A DNA stretch of 10,318 nt from Clostridia bacterium (GCA_017560175.1 JAFYOK010000169.1:1-10318), one strand, 5' to 3'; counted from the stretch's first letter, positions 1 through 7,712 are shown. Translations and numbers: made by a program. The notes: generated from the letters alone by a model not told the origin.

Positions 1-25
1 GAGCCAGGATCAAACTCTCTGATAA
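1..25 (-). rRNA. rrs: 16S ribosomal RNA, extreme 5' end (partial)
   Basis: Read on the minus strand, bases 18 to 1 give AGAGTTTGATCCTGGCTC, the almost universal sequence near the 5' end of bacterial 16S rRNA (the site of the common 27F primer, E. coli positions 8 to 25). Counting back seven bases places the mature 5' end near position 25, by analogy with E. coli. The gene runs off the left edge, so an rRNA operon lies outside the window. The exact 5' end is an estimate, but the identity is close to certain. Confidence 0.96.
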
Positions 26-272
26 ATTGCATTATAACTGTCTTTCGACAGCTAAAACCATTTATAAAAGCTTAATCTGACTTTTATTTAATCTTTACTG
101 TTTGAAAAGTACTTTTTCAAACCTCAAATAAATCTCAGGGTTTTGTCTGTTCTTGGTGTTGTTTAATTTACAAATTGCTTTTTCTGACCGTTTATTTCAG
201 TCTTTCGCTCTCTCATCAAGCTCCTCGCTGACCGACTCTTTCGTGTCTCTCAGTGGCCGCTCTCCTTAGCGC
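26..272 (-). other. rRNA operon leader with hairpins
   Basis: This is the transcribed spacer between the predicted rRNA promoter and 16S. It contains no credible ORF. Two clean hairpins are visible. At 38-51 the minus strand reads CTGTC-GAAA-GACAG, a five-pair stem with a GNRA tetraloop just upstream of mature 16S. At 100-122 the arms GTTTGAAAA and TTTTCAAAC give a nine-pair stem with a five-base loop. Known rRNA leaders carry antitermination signals and RNase III processing stems. The hairpins here could serve such roles, but I see no convincing boxA consensus. The transcription start near 272 is inferred from the -10 box. Confidence 0.6.
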
Positions 273-278
273 TCAGTT

Positions 279-307
279 ATAATAACACACCCCTACCATA
301 TTGTCAA
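279..307 (-). promoter_or_regulatory. Promoter of the rRNA operon
   Basis: On the minus strand a perfect -35 box TTGACA (302-307) is followed by a 17-base spacer and the -10 box TATTAT (279-284), one mismatch from consensus. It lies about 250 bases upstream of the 16S 5' end and points towards it. A strong vegetative sigma-factor promoter is expected there. An A+T-rich stretch lies upstream (308-350) and could act as an UP element. Further rRNA promoters upstream are possible, but none is as clear. Confidence 0.85.
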
Positions 308-398
308 CACCTTTTTTCAAGTTTTTTCAGAGTTTTTCAAAAACTTTTGTCGACAACTGTATTTTGCGGTTTTCCATACCAAACAGCACTAAATGCAG

Positions 399-428
399 TT
401 GTTTCAACCGGTACTACTTGCATACAAT
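399..428 (+). promoter_or_regulatory. Possible promoter of the helicase gene
   Basis: TTGTTT (399-404), an 18-base spacer and TACAAT (423-428) form a moderate sigma-A-like promoter facing the helicase ORF, about 63 bases before its start codon. The region is A+T-rich, so a chance match is possible. No second candidate of similar quality was seen. Together with the rRNA promoter it makes the 308-491 segment a divergent regulatory region. Confidence 0.35.
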
Positions 429-491
429 ACCTGTTCTATATTAGAATATCTTCAGAAGTTTTCAAAAATTATTTTATGACGGTTACTTTTA

Positions 492-2627
492 ATGACATAC
501 GATATCTTTAAATCCACCTATAATCTTCGCCTATCTCCTCAACAGGAAACTGCTGTACAGGCAGTGGAAGGGCCTACCCTTCTGCTGGCTGTCCCCGGCA
601 GCGGTAAAACCACCGTACTGGTGACCCGTCTGGGTTATATGGTGCTATGCCTCGGCATTGACCCTCGCACCATCCTGACCACCACCTATACAGTCGCTGC
701 CACCAGAGATATGCGCGAGCGCTGCGCTTCTATCTTTGGACAACAGCTGGCCGATGCTTTGGAGTTCCGCACCATCAACGGACTTTCGGCGCGTGTCATT
801 CACCGATGCGAACAGATGGTACAGATGCAGGCCTTTGAACTGGTGACAGATGAGCGTTTGCTCAACGAGATGATTGGCCAGATCTATCTCGCCATCACAA
901 AAGAATACGCTGCCGAGAGCGAGATCAAATCCATTCGCACAGCCATTACTTATGTAAAGAATATGATGCTGACCGATGCCGAAGTTGAAAACCTCAAAAA
1001 CGGCATCCCTCATTTCCCCGAAATCTATCGCGCCTACAATACCGCTTTGCGCAGTAAGAAGTGTATGGATTACGATGACCAGATGGTTTATGCCTACCGC
1101 TTATTAAAGAAGTATCCCGAAATCCTGCAGGACTTTCAGCGTCGTTATCATTATTTCTGTGTAGATGAAGCACAGGACACTTCTCTGATCCAGCATCGTA
1201 TCATCGATCTGTTGGCCGGTGCGCGCGGCAATCTCTTCATGGTCGGCGACGAAGATCAGAGCATCTATGGCTTCCGTGCAGCCTATCCCCAGGCTCTCGT
1301 TCATTTTGAAAAGGAGCATCCCGGCGCCCGTGTGCTGCTCATGACCCAAAACTACCGCTCTACACCGCAGATCATATCCAAAGCAGATGATTTTATCGCC
1401 AACAACCGCCTGCGTCATGATAAACACATGGAAGCTACCCGTCCTGTTGGCCCCGAAGTTCGCAATCTGCCTATTTACGACCGCCGTGGTCAGTATAAAT
1501 ATCTGGCAGCCGTGGCCGAAAAATGTAATCGGGAAACTGCCATCCTCTATCGTGACAATGATTGCGCTCTACCTTTGATCGATCTGCTGGCCCGACGCCA
1601 TCTGCCCTATCGATGCCGTCAGCCTGATGGTATCTTCTTCTCCCATCGTGTGGTACGGGATGTGGCCGATATCATCCGCTTTGCCGCCGACCCAAGAGAT
1701 GGTGAGTGCTTCCTCCGTATTTATTATAAGTTAGGCGCAGGCATTCCCAAAACGGCAGCCCTTAACGCCGTCCGTTCCGGCGACAAAGTCCACAACCTCA
1801 TGGAGCTGGTCAGCCGTGATCCTTCCCTTTCGGTACACAGCCGCAAGACCTGCAAGGCACTCTGCACCCATCTGGAAGAACTTCTGGAAGAGCCGGCCGA
1901 CAAGGCCATTCTCCGCATCTCCCGACGCATGGGTTATGCCGACTATCTCAAAGATCGAGGCGGCGACACAGGAAAACTGACCATTCTGCAGGCCTTGGGT
2001 GAACAGGAATCCGATCCTCTGCGCCTGTTGGAGCGCCTGCATGAGCTGCGTGCCATCGTACTCTCCCATGTGGATGACCCTGCTTGTCAGCTGACCCTGT
2101 CCACCATCCATTCGGCCAAGGGTCTGGAATACGACCGTGTCTTTTTAATGGATATCTTTGATGGCATGCTCCCCAAGCCTGCCGACGAGGAAGCTGATGC
2201 CCGAGCCAGATTGGAGGCTCTGGAAGAGGAGCGCCGACTTTTTTATGTCGGTATGACCCGCGCCAAGAATGAACTGACCGTATTTACTTATGAAAAACAG
2301 GAACTGCGTTCTTCTTTTGCCGACCTGCTTTTTCCGCCTCCGGCAGACGAACGGAAACCTTCTTCCGACCGCAGCTTCCAATCGGAAACCAAGCCCCGTA
2401 CCGTTCCAAAGCCCTCTGCACAGTTAGGTGGTGATGGCCTGACCGCCCAGGCACTCACTCAACTTGGAGAACTGCTTCCCGGCCGCACCGTCCGCCATAC
2501 TTTCTTCGGCGGCGGTGTCATTCGCGAACGCAAAGGCGATGTGCTGACCATCGAGTTCGACAGCGGCCGCATCCAGATGTTCTCGGCCAAGGCAGCCCTC
2601 AAGGCTCATGTACTGACAATGGAATAA
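492..2627 (+). CDS. UvrD/PcrA-type superfamily 1 DNA helicase
   Basis: This 711-residue protein is an ATP-dependent DNA helicase of the UvrD/Rep/PcrA family, which unwinds DNA with 3'-5' polarity in repair and replication-fork maintenance. All family motifs are visible: Q motif (SPQQ, 15-18), Walker A AVPGSGKTT with Lys39, motif II VDEAQDT (224-230), motif III GDEDQSIYGFR (from 252), motif IV QNYRST with Arg289, motif V TIHSAKGLEY (538-547) and motif VI VGMTRAKN with the arginine finger Arg590. A charged linker at about 630-655 leads to a small C-terminal domain (about 664-704) resembling the Tudor-like tail of PcrA. It is slightly shorter than typical PcrA. Walker A has AVPGSGKT where PcrA has AGAGSGKT, and motif Ia reads TYTVAAT. 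This suggests a PcrA-related paralogue rather than PcrA itself, so no symbol is given. No good Shine-Dalgarno sequence precedes the ATG at 492. It is nevertheless the first ATG of the open frame, and the Q motif follows closely. TTA codons are used, unlike in the peptidase genes. Confidence 0.93.
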   Translation: MTYDIFKSTYNLRLSPQQETAVQAVEGPTLLLAVPGSGKTTVLVTRLGYMVLCLGIDPRTILTTTYTVAATRDMRERCASIFGQQLADALEFRTINGLSARVIHRCEQMVQMQAFELVTDERLLNEMIGQIYLAITKEYAAESEIKSIRTAITYVKNMMLTDAEVENLKNGIPHFPEIYRAYNTALRSKKCMDYDDQMVYAYRLLKKYPEILQDFQRRYHYFCVDEAQDTSLIQHRIIDLLAGARGNLFMVGDEDQSIYGFRAAYPQALVHFEKEHPGARVLLMTQNYRSTPQIISKADDFIANNRLRHDKHMEATRPVGPEVRNLPIYDRRGQYKYLAAVAEKCNRETAILYRDNDCALPLIDLLARRHLPYRCRQPDGIFFSHRVVRDVADIIRFAADPRDGECFLRIYYKLGAGIPKTAALNAVRSGDKVHNLMELVSRDPSLSVHSRKTCKALCTHLEELLEEPADKAILRISRRMGYADYLKDRGGDTGKLTILQALGEQESDPLRLLERLHELRAIVLSHVDDPACQLTLSTIHSAKGLEYDRVFLMDIFDGMLPKPADEEADARARLEALEEERRLFYVGMTRAKNELTVFTYEKQELRSSFADLLFPPPADERKPSSDRSFQSETKPRTVPKPSAQLGGDGLTAQALTQLGELLPGRTVRHTFFGGGVIRERKGDVLTIEFDSGRIQMFSAKAALKAHVLTME

Positions 2628-2636
2628 CTCATATAT

Positions 2637-2664
2637 AAAAAGGGTGGCCAAAGCCACCCTTTTT
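2637..2664. terminator. Bidirectional intrinsic terminator between helicase and acetyltransferase
   Basis: The core stem GGGTGGC / GCCACCC with loop CAAA is flanked by five A on the left and five T on the right, so it works as a hairpin plus U-tract on both strands. It starts 9 bases after the helicase stop codon and ends 6 bases from the stop of the convergent acetyltransferase gene. It therefore most likely serves both. Confidence 0.9.
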
Positions 2665-2670
2665 GTTTCT

Positions 2671-3153
2671 TTATTCGCCTTTTGCCATCTTTTCCAAAGT
2701 CTCACCGGCAAGACGATAGGTTGTCCATTCGGTCAGGCCAACGGCACCATGGCCGGTATAGAAATCGATGCTGGGCTGATTCCAGTCGAGGCAATACCAC
2801 TCCAGACGGCCGCAGCCGCGCTCGACGGCGATGGAAGCCAGCTTTTGCAGGATGGCCTTGCCGTAACCCTTGCCGCGGTATTCGGGCATAACAAACAGGT
2901 CTTCCAGCCAGATACCTGCCTTGCCCAGGAATGTGGAGAAATTATAGCAGAAGAGCGCGAAGCCGACTTCCTTGCCATCGACAACGGCAAAGATAACTTC
3001 GGCCTTGCCCTTTTCAAAGATCCACTCGCGCAGGGTGGCTTCATCGGCGACTACCTGGTCGGACATCTTTTCGTATTCGGCCAGTGCATGAACGAAATCG
3101 AGGATGCGGCCGCAATCCTCAGGCTGTGCAAAACGGAATGTCAGTGCAGACAT
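2671..3153 (-). CDS. GNAT acetyltransferase, SSAT/thialysine acetyltransferase-like
   Basis: This 160-residue protein has a single GNAT fold, which transfers an acetyl group from acetyl-CoA to an amine. The acetyl-CoA pyrophosphate loop is seen in motif A, LFVMPEYRGKGYGKAIL, with Arg93-Gly94-Lys95-Gly96-Tyr97-Gly98. The later segment LEWYCLDWNQPSIDFY (117-132) closely matches the spermidine/spermine and thialysine N-acetyltransferase group, in which the tyrosine equivalent to Tyr132 acts as general acid. The substrate could be a polyamine, a diamine or thialysine, which sequence alone cannot settle. The start at 3153 is chosen because GGAGGT precedes it by about 6 bases and the GNAT domain begins at once. 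A longer frame opening at 3234 would add 27 residues encoded across a terminator hairpin and is rejected. It lies downstream of secG in the same direction, and no clear promoter of its own was seen. It may therefore depend on readthrough from secG. Confidence 0.9.
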   Translation of the reverse strand: MSALTFRFAQPEDCGRILDFVHALAEYEKMSDQVVADEATLREWIFEKGKAEVIFAVVDGKEVGFALFCYNFSTFLGKAGIWLEDLFVMPEYRGKGYGKAILQKLASIAVERGCGRLEWYCLDWNQPSIDFYTGHGAVGLTEWTTYRLAGETLEKMAKGE

Positions 3154-3190
3154 AAACTTACCTCCGAAATATATCTTGTATAGGTATAAG

Positions 3191-3225
3191 AAAACAGACG
3201 GTATCCGCAGATACCGTCTGTTTTT
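3191..3225 (-). terminator. Terminator or attenuating hairpin after secG
   Basis: A 15-pair perfect stem (3191-3205 with 3210-3224) has a four-base loop and begins 10 bases after the secG stop codon. On the minus strand its 3' arm ends in TTTT followed by C, so the U-tract is short but usable. On the plus strand the tract is five T. It probably ends secG transcripts, perhaps partially, since the acetyltransferase gene lies just beyond without an obvious promoter. Confidence 0.75.
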
Positions 3226-3234
3226 GGTTCGCAA

Positions 3235-3462
3235 TTAGAGTACGGCCAGGACGAATGTCAGGACCAGGAATGCGCCGCAGGAGATCTTTGTGATCTTCTC
3301 CAGCTTAGCATCCATAGAACGAGCCATGTTCTTGCCGAAGAATGTCTCGGCAGCGCCGCCGATCTCGCCCAGACCCTGGGACTTGCCGGACTGGAGCAGA
3401 ACAGAGAGAATCAGTGTCAGGCAAACGACGACCTGAAGAACTGTCAGGATTGTCTCGATCAT
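3235..3462 (-). CDS. secG: Preprotein translocase subunit SecG
   Basis: This 75-residue membrane protein is the non-essential third subunit of the SecYEG protein-conducting channel, which assists SecA-driven export. Two hydrophobic helices are visible (about 3-23 and 54-75). They flank a cytosolic loop with the family signature LLQSGKSQGLGEIGGAAETFFGKN seen in pieces: QSGKSQGLG (24-32), then GGAAETFFGK, then AKLEKIT before the second helix. Length matches the family. The ATG at 3460-3462 is preceded by GGAGG at a normal distance. The gene appears monocistronic or paired with the following acetyltransferase gene. It has its own promoter, separated from the upstream peptidase cluster by a strong terminator. 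Confidence 0.95.
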   Translation of the reverse strand: MIETILTVLQVVVCLTLILSVLLQSGKSQGLGEIGGAAETFFGKNMARSMDAKLEKITKISCGAFLVLTFVLAVL

Positions 3463-3515
3463 TAGAAAAACCTCCGCTTATATGGACTATTTTCGTTATA
3501 AAATCAACAGTATAT

Positions 3516-3544
3516 ATTCTATCATACGGAATACACTTTGGCAA
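3516..3544 (-). promoter_or_regulatory. Promoter of secG
   Basis: On the minus strand, TTGCCA (3539-3544), a 17-base spacer and TAGAAT (3516-3521) form a good sigma-A-type promoter. The predicted start lies about 45 bases before the secG ATG. It sits between the peptidase-cluster terminator and secG, as expected for an independent transcription unit. Confidence 0.75.
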
Positions 3545-3578
3545 GCACTATTTTACTGTATCTGTACCCATCTCCATC

Positions 3579-3606
3579 AAAAAAGCCGCCCAATCGGGCG
3601 GCTTTT
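3579..3606 (-). terminator. Intrinsic terminator of the peptidase cluster
   Basis: The stem GCCGCCC / GGGCGGC (3585-3591 with 3596-3602) has a four-base loop. On the minus strand it is preceded by four A and followed by six T. It lies about 25 bases after the stop codon of the last peptidase gene. It is the only hairpin with a proper U-tract in the whole 3.6-9.9 kb cluster. Confidence 0.9.
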
Positions 3607-3630
3607 CGATGCCTTGCGGCAGAAATGCAA

Positions 3631-5598
3631 TTACTTAACGGGCTTGACGTACTTCTCGAACCACTCGCAGATCTCTGTCAGACGTGTGATACGGTTTTCG
3701 GGCTTACCGCTTCTGGACAGCTCGTGGTTCTCGCCGTGGAACAGAACGACCTTGGAGTCGACACCGTTCAGCTTCAGAGCGGAGAACATCTGGAGCGCAT
3801 CGGACATCCAGCAGCGATAGTCTTCATCGGACTGGATGAACAGGGTGGGAGTCTTAGCCAGGTGACCATTCTTCAGGGGAGAATGCTTCCAGACTGTGTC
3901 AAAGCTCTTCCAGGGATCGCTGTCGAGCTGGGACATGTTGTGGTTATAACCGATATCGGTGGTCAGGGACTTTGTGAAGTAGTTGGAGATGGAGCGCTGG
4001 GAAGCAGCTGCTGCATAACGATCGGTATGGCCGATCATCCAGTTGCACATGAAGCCGCCGTAGGAACCACCGCAGATACCGACACGCTTTTCGTCGATGT
4101 CGGTGTATCTCTTCAGAACCTCATCGGTAAAGTCCATGAAGTCGTTGAAGTCGATGCCGCCCAGGTTGCCTGTCATAGCTGCGAACTCGGAGCCGCGGCC
4201 GTCGGAACCTCTGGGGTTTGTCCAGAAGACAAAGTAACCCATATTGGCCAGGATCTGCATCTCATGATGGAATACAGAACCGAAGATAGCCTTGGGGCCG
4301 CCGTGCATCTCGAGGATAGCAGGATACTTCTTGCCGGGTTCATAGCCGACGGGCTTGAGGACCCAACCGTCCAGCTCAACGCCGTCACGATCCATGAATG
4401 TGAAGTATTCGGGATCGACGATCTGGTGTGTATCGTGGTATTCCTGGTTGAATGTGGTCAGCTGCTTCTCTTCGCCTGTAGCCAGATCGTAGGAGTAGAT
4501 CTCAACCAGCTTGCGGTCACGCATAGCGACCATCAGGACCTTGCCGTTGGCAATGTCAAATGCATTGATGGAACCATCCTTGGTGATGACGGGGATCTGC
4601 TCGCCGTTGGGAGCGATCTCGATCAGGTGGCTGTGGCCCCAGACCGACTTTGTGGCATAGAACTTGCCTTCGTACATCTTCTTGTTCATACCGCCGCCCA
4701 GGTTGCAGTCGGTACCGACAGCGCCGCCAACTTCGGAGTCTGCCCATACATCCATCTTAGCCCATGCGCCTGTTGCGACGTCGAGGGTGCAGAAGTAGGG
4801 GTTCTTGCCGTTGAAAGCCATATCGTTGATGGTGAAGAATGCCTTGCCGTTGTCCATGAAGAAGGGGCTGCCGATGGCATACTTATCCTGCTCGATGATG
4901 GTCTTGGTCTCGCCGGACTCGACATCATAGAGGAACAGAGCGCCTTCGCGTGTGGACATGTTCTCGTAGGTTGTACCTGTGAACAGGATGTGCTTCTTAT
5001 CGGGGGAAACAGCAGCGCCTGCTACGTTGGTGAACTGCTGGGAAACAGGCTTCTGCTCGCCTGTCTTTGCATCAAAGATGACCAGTGTGTTACGCAGCTT
5101 GTTGCGGACGCCCTGGCCGTTGAACCAGAAATAGATCTCGTCGAAGACCAGCAGGTCGCGGCCGTCCATAGCCTCTTCCTCGCCGCGCTCTTCCTTACCG
5201 GTAGCGTGCTTGATGATGGCTGCCAGATACTTGTCATCGCCCAGAACTTCCAGGGAAACGACCTTCTCGGGGATGGTGAATGCGGGAGCTGCTTCGCCGC
5301 CTGCGCAGACGTTCAGCTTGAAGTAGTCGGTCTTGGGAGCCTTGCCGCCCTTGTTGCGTGTGGAGATAAAGAGGATGTTCTCGTTGTCCATCCACTTTGC
5401 AGCGCGCTCTTCGCCGCCGAAGGTCAGCTGCTTTGTCTCGCCGGATGCAACATCCAGCATCCAGATGTAAGACTTATAGCCATTCTTCTTCTCGCAGGCG
5501 TTCTGCTTGATGAAGAGGGCCTTATCACCGTTGGGAGAATAGCAGATATCCGAAAGGAAATTAAACTCATAGATATCGCGGTATGTTACCTGTTTCAT
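3631..5598 (-). CDS. S9-family serine peptidase, copy 1 (last in the array)
   Basis: This 655-residue protein is a prolyl-oligopeptidase-family (S9, acylaminoacyl-peptidase-like S9C type) enzyme that cleaves short peptides. The N-terminal part (about 1-380) has the repeating blade pattern of a beta-propeller that restricts access to oligopeptides, for example SPNGDKALFIK and SPDKKHILFTG. The C-terminal alpha/beta hydrolase domain carries HGGP (His432, oxyanion region), the nucleophile elbow GGSYGG with Ser512, Asp593 in SDEDYRCW and His625 in GENHELSR. The triad is therefore complete. No signal peptide or membrane helix is present, so it should be cytosolic. The ATG at 5596-5598 has GGAG about 9 bases upstream. 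It is the third of three tandem paralogues and is closest to the middle one. A cytosolic role in finishing peptide degradation is inferred, and the exact specificity (acyl-, dipeptidyl- or endo-) is unknown. Confidence 0.92.
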   Translation of the reverse strand: MKQVTYRDIYEFNFLSDICYSPNGDKALFIKQNACEKKNGYKSYIWMLDVASGETKQLTFGGEERAAKWMDNENILFISTRNKGGKAPKTDYFKLNVCAGGEAAPAFTIPEKVVSLEVLGDDKYLAAIIKHATGKEERGEEEAMDGRDLLVFDEIYFWFNGQGVRNKLRNTLVIFDAKTGEQKPVSQQFTNVAGAAVSPDKKHILFTGTTYENMSTREGALFLYDVESGETKTIIEQDKYAIGSPFFMDNGKAFFTINDMAFNGKNPYFCTLDVATGAWAKMDVWADSEVGGAVGTDCNLGGGMNKKMYEGKFYATKSVWGHSHLIEIAPNGEQIPVITKDGSINAFDIANGKVLMVAMRDRKLVEIYSYDLATGEEKQLTTFNQEYHDTHQIVDPEYFTFMDRDGVELDGWVLKPVGYEPGKKYPAILEMHGGPKAIFGSVFHHEMQILANMGYFVFWTNPRGSDGRGSEFAAMTGNLGGIDFNDFMDFTDEVLKRYTDIDEKRVGICGGSYGGFMCNWMIGHTDRYAAAASQRSISNYFTKSLTTDIGYNHNMSQLDSDPWKSFDTVWKHSPLKNGHLAKTPTLFIQSDEDYRCWMSDALQMFSALKLNGVDSKVVLFHGENHELSRSGKPENRITRLTEICEWFEKYVKPVK

Positions 5599-5631
5599 TA
5601 TGAATCTCTCCGATCTATATTTTAAGAATAT

Positions 5632-5662
5632 GTTTTTTCACGGACATGTACCGGGAAAAAAC
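5632..5662. repeat. Intergenic hairpin related to the one at 7820-7852
   Basis: The arms 5632-5643 and 5651-5662 pair over 12 positions with one A/G mismatch around the loop ACATGTA. Six T-A pairs form the base and CGG/CCG the top. It lies 34 bases upstream of the copy 1 start codon. The loop and the GG/CC closing pairs match the hairpin in the other intergenic gap, but the lower stem differs in sequence while still pairing. It lacks a trailing U-tract on either strand, so it is not an ordinary terminator. Its function is unknown. Confidence 0.6.
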
Positions 5663-5670
5663 ACCATGAC

Positions 5671-5752
5671 TCGTGTGCATCTCCGCAGAGATGCCACGAA
5701 ACCGCGCCGCAGCGCGGAGCCAAATTGGCCCGAGAAACCAGCGCAGCGTTTC
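5671..5752. repeat. Cluster of palindromes between copies 2 and 1
   Basis: Three hairpins lie side by side here. At 5671-5699 a stem of five plus seven pairs with a one-base bulge closes a CGCA loop. At 5702-5717 CCGCGC pairs with GCGCGG around another CGCA loop. At 5734-5752 GAAAC pairs with GTTTC around nine bases. None is followed by a U-tract on the minus strand. This could be a dispersed palindromic element or an mRNA-stabilising structure. Nothing coding is supported in the 5599-5762 gap, and no good promoter for copy 1 was seen, only weak A+T-rich matches. Confidence 0.5.
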
Positions 5753-5762
5753 GAGGGTCAGA

Positions 5763-7712
5763 TTACTTCAGATATTTTTCCATCCAGCCGACGATCTCGC
5801 GGAGACGGGATACGCGGTTATGGGGCTTGCCGCTTCTGGACAGCTCGTGGTTCTCGCCATGGAACATGCACAGACGGGAATCGGTGCCGTTCTGCTTGAG
5901 AGCCGAGAACATCTGGATGGCACCCGACATCCAGCAGCGATAGTCTTCGTCTGCCTGAATGAACAGGGTGGGTGTTTTTGCATTGTGTGCATACTTGAGG
6001 GGGGATGTCTCCCAGACCAGGTCGAAATCCTCCCAGGGGGTAGCACCGACCTGCTGCAGGTCGTAGGTTGTACCGATGTCTGTAGCGGTCAGCTTGCAGA
6101 CGTAGTTGGAGATCGAGCGCTGGGAAGCCGCCGCTGCATAGCGGTCGGTGTGGCCGATCATCCAGTTGCACATGAAGCCGCCGTAGGAACCGCCGGCAAT
6201 ACCGACCTTCTTTTCGTCGATATCGGGATAACGCTCCAGGATGACATCGGTGAACTCCATCAGATCCTCATAGTCCTTGGTACCCAGGAACTTTGTGCTG
6301 TAAGCAAATTCCTCACCGCGGCCATCGGAGCCTCTGGGGTTGGTGTAGAAGACGAAATAGCCCATGGATGCAAAGATCTGCATCTCGTGGAAGAAGACCG
6401 AACCAAAGATGGTCTTGGGGCCGCCATGGATCTCCAGGACAGCGGGATACTTCTTGCCGGGCTCATAGCCGACAGGCTGCATAACATAGCCGTCCAGCTC
6501 AACGCCGTCTTTATTCTTGAATGTGAAATGCTCGGGCGCGACGATGTCGTGCTCGGCAGCATACTGCTTGTTGAAAGAGGTCAGGCAGGTCTCCTCGCCG
6601 CTATCCAGATCGATGGCATAGATCTCGTTGAGTTCCTGGCCGCGATTGCAGACGGCAAAGGCCTTGTTGCCTGCCAGATCAAAGGAATTGACGCTGCCCT
6701 GCTTGTCGCAGATGGTGGCATCAACACCGCTCTCCATATCCATGACGCACAGATGGCTGTCGCCCCAGACGGCACGGGTCATATAGAGCTTGCCATCCTT
6801 CATCTTCTTGTTCATACCGCCGCCGAAGTTGCAGTCGGAACCCGAAGCGCCGCCGATCTCGGCGTCGACAAAGGGCAGGTCGATGACAGTAGTGCCGTCC
6901 AGACTGAAAATCTGGAAACGGGAGTTTCTTCCCGACCATGCAAAGTCGTTGACAGCAGCAAAGATCTGCTGGTCATCTACCCATGCAATGGCACCGACAA
7001 CATTCTGGCCCTGCTCAAGGATGGTCTTGGTTTCGCCGCTCTCCATATCGTAGACATAGAGGCCACTCTTGTTGACAACTTTATTGTCATAAGCTGCGCC
7101 TGTGAAGGCGATCTTGCTCTTATCGGGGGATACGGCATAAGCCGCTGTATTGAAATACTGAGAAGTGATCTGCTTAATTTCCTTGGTCTTTGCATCAAAG
7201 AGGAACAGGCTGTTGCGCAGCTTGTTGCGGATACCCTGGCCGTTGAACCAGAAATAGGTCTCGTCAAAGACCAGCAGGTCGCGGCCATCAAGAGCCGCTT
7301 CGGGCTTTTCTTCTTCCTTACCTTCGCAGTGCTTGATCATAACACCGATATAGGTATCGCCTGCCAGAGGCTCCAGGGAAGCAACACGCTCGGGGATCGT
7401 CAGCAGAGGCTGTGCCTCGCCGCCGGCCAGAACGTTGAGCTTATAGTACTTGCTGCCCTTTTCCTCGCTTCTGTTGGCCGAGAACATGATGTTCTGCTCA
7501 TCCAGCCACTTGGCACCGCGCTCGCCGCCGCCAAAAGTCAGCTGGTGATGTGCGCCGGTCTCGGCATCCATCAGCCACAGGCAGGACTTGTAGCCGTTGG
7601 TCTTCTCATCGGCCATGTGGCGAGAGAATACCAGCTTCTGCTCATCGGGCGAAACAGCGATATCGGAAAGGTATGTAAAGCTGTACAGATCTTCAAAAGT
7701 TACTTTTTTCAT
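5763..7712 (-). CDS. S9-family serine peptidase, copy 2 (middle of the array)
   Basis: This 649-residue paralogue of its neighbours has the same order of domains: an N-terminal beta-propeller to about residue 375, then an alpha/beta hydrolase. Visible landmarks are HGGP with His429, GGSYGG with Ser509, ADEDYRCW with Asp590 and GENHELSR with His622. From the start of GGSYGG, 31 consecutive residues are identical to copy 1. The first copy differs at five of them. The N-terminus MKKVTFEDLYSF is hydrophilic, so the enzyme should be cytosolic. The ATG at 7710-7712 is preceded by GGAGATTTCCTATT, nearly the same leader as copy 3, which shows that the ribosome-binding region was duplicated with the gene. 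No convincing promoter precedes it, so transcription probably comes through from copy 3. Substrate preference may differ from copy 1 because sequence differences concentrate in the propeller, but that is inference. Confidence 0.92.
   Translation of the reverse strand: MKKVTFEDLYSFTYLSDIAVSPDEQKLVFSRHMADEKTNGYKSCLWLMDAETGAHHQLTFGGGERGAKWLDEQNIMFSANRSEEKGSKYYKLNVLAGGEAQPLLTIPERVASLEPLAGDTYIGVMIKHCEGKEEEKPEAALDGRDLLVFDETYFWFNGQGIRNKLRNSLFLFDAKTKEIKQITSQYFNTAAYAVSPDKSKIAFTGAAYDNKVVNKSGLYVYDMESGETKTILEQGQNVVGAIAWVDDQQIFAAVNDFAWSGRNSRFQIFSLDGTTVIDLPFVDAEIGGASGSDCNFGGGMNKKMKDGKLYMTRAVWGDSHLCVMDMESGVDATICDKQGSVNSFDLAGNKAFAVCNRGQELNEIYAIDLDSGEETCLTSFNKQYAAEHDIVAPEHFTFKNKDGVELDGYVMQPVGYEPGKKYPAVLEIHGGPKTIFGSVFFHEMQIFASMGYFVFYTNPRGSDGRGEEFAYSTKFLGTKDYEDLMEFTDVILERYPDIDEKKVGIAGGSYGGFMCNWMIGHTDRYAAAASQRSISNYVCKLTATDIGTTYDLQQVGATPWEDFDLVWETSPLKYAHNAKTPTLFIQADEDYRCWMSGAIQMFSALKQNGTDSRLCMFHGENHELSRSGKPHNRVSRLREIVGWMEKYLK

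Noticed and set aside
476..511. Short leader ORF starting at the ATG at 476, overlapping the helicase start
   Set aside because: It has 11 codons, no ribosome binding site and no recognisable attenuation structure.
2644..3183. Plus-strand ORF of 179 codons over the acetyltransferase gene
   Set aside because: It starts inside a terminator and is the in-phase antisense of a clear GNAT gene with motif A and a good ribosome binding site.
3154..3234. N-terminal extension of the acetyltransferase to an ATG at 3234
   Set aside because: It would be translated through the 15-pair hairpin after secG, whereas the ATG at 3153 has a proper GGAGGT and the domain begins there.
5632..5662. Intrinsic terminator for peptidase copy 2
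   Set aside because: The stem has T on its 5' arm and A on its 3' arm in both directions, with no U-tract after it. It is a hairpin but not a standard terminator.
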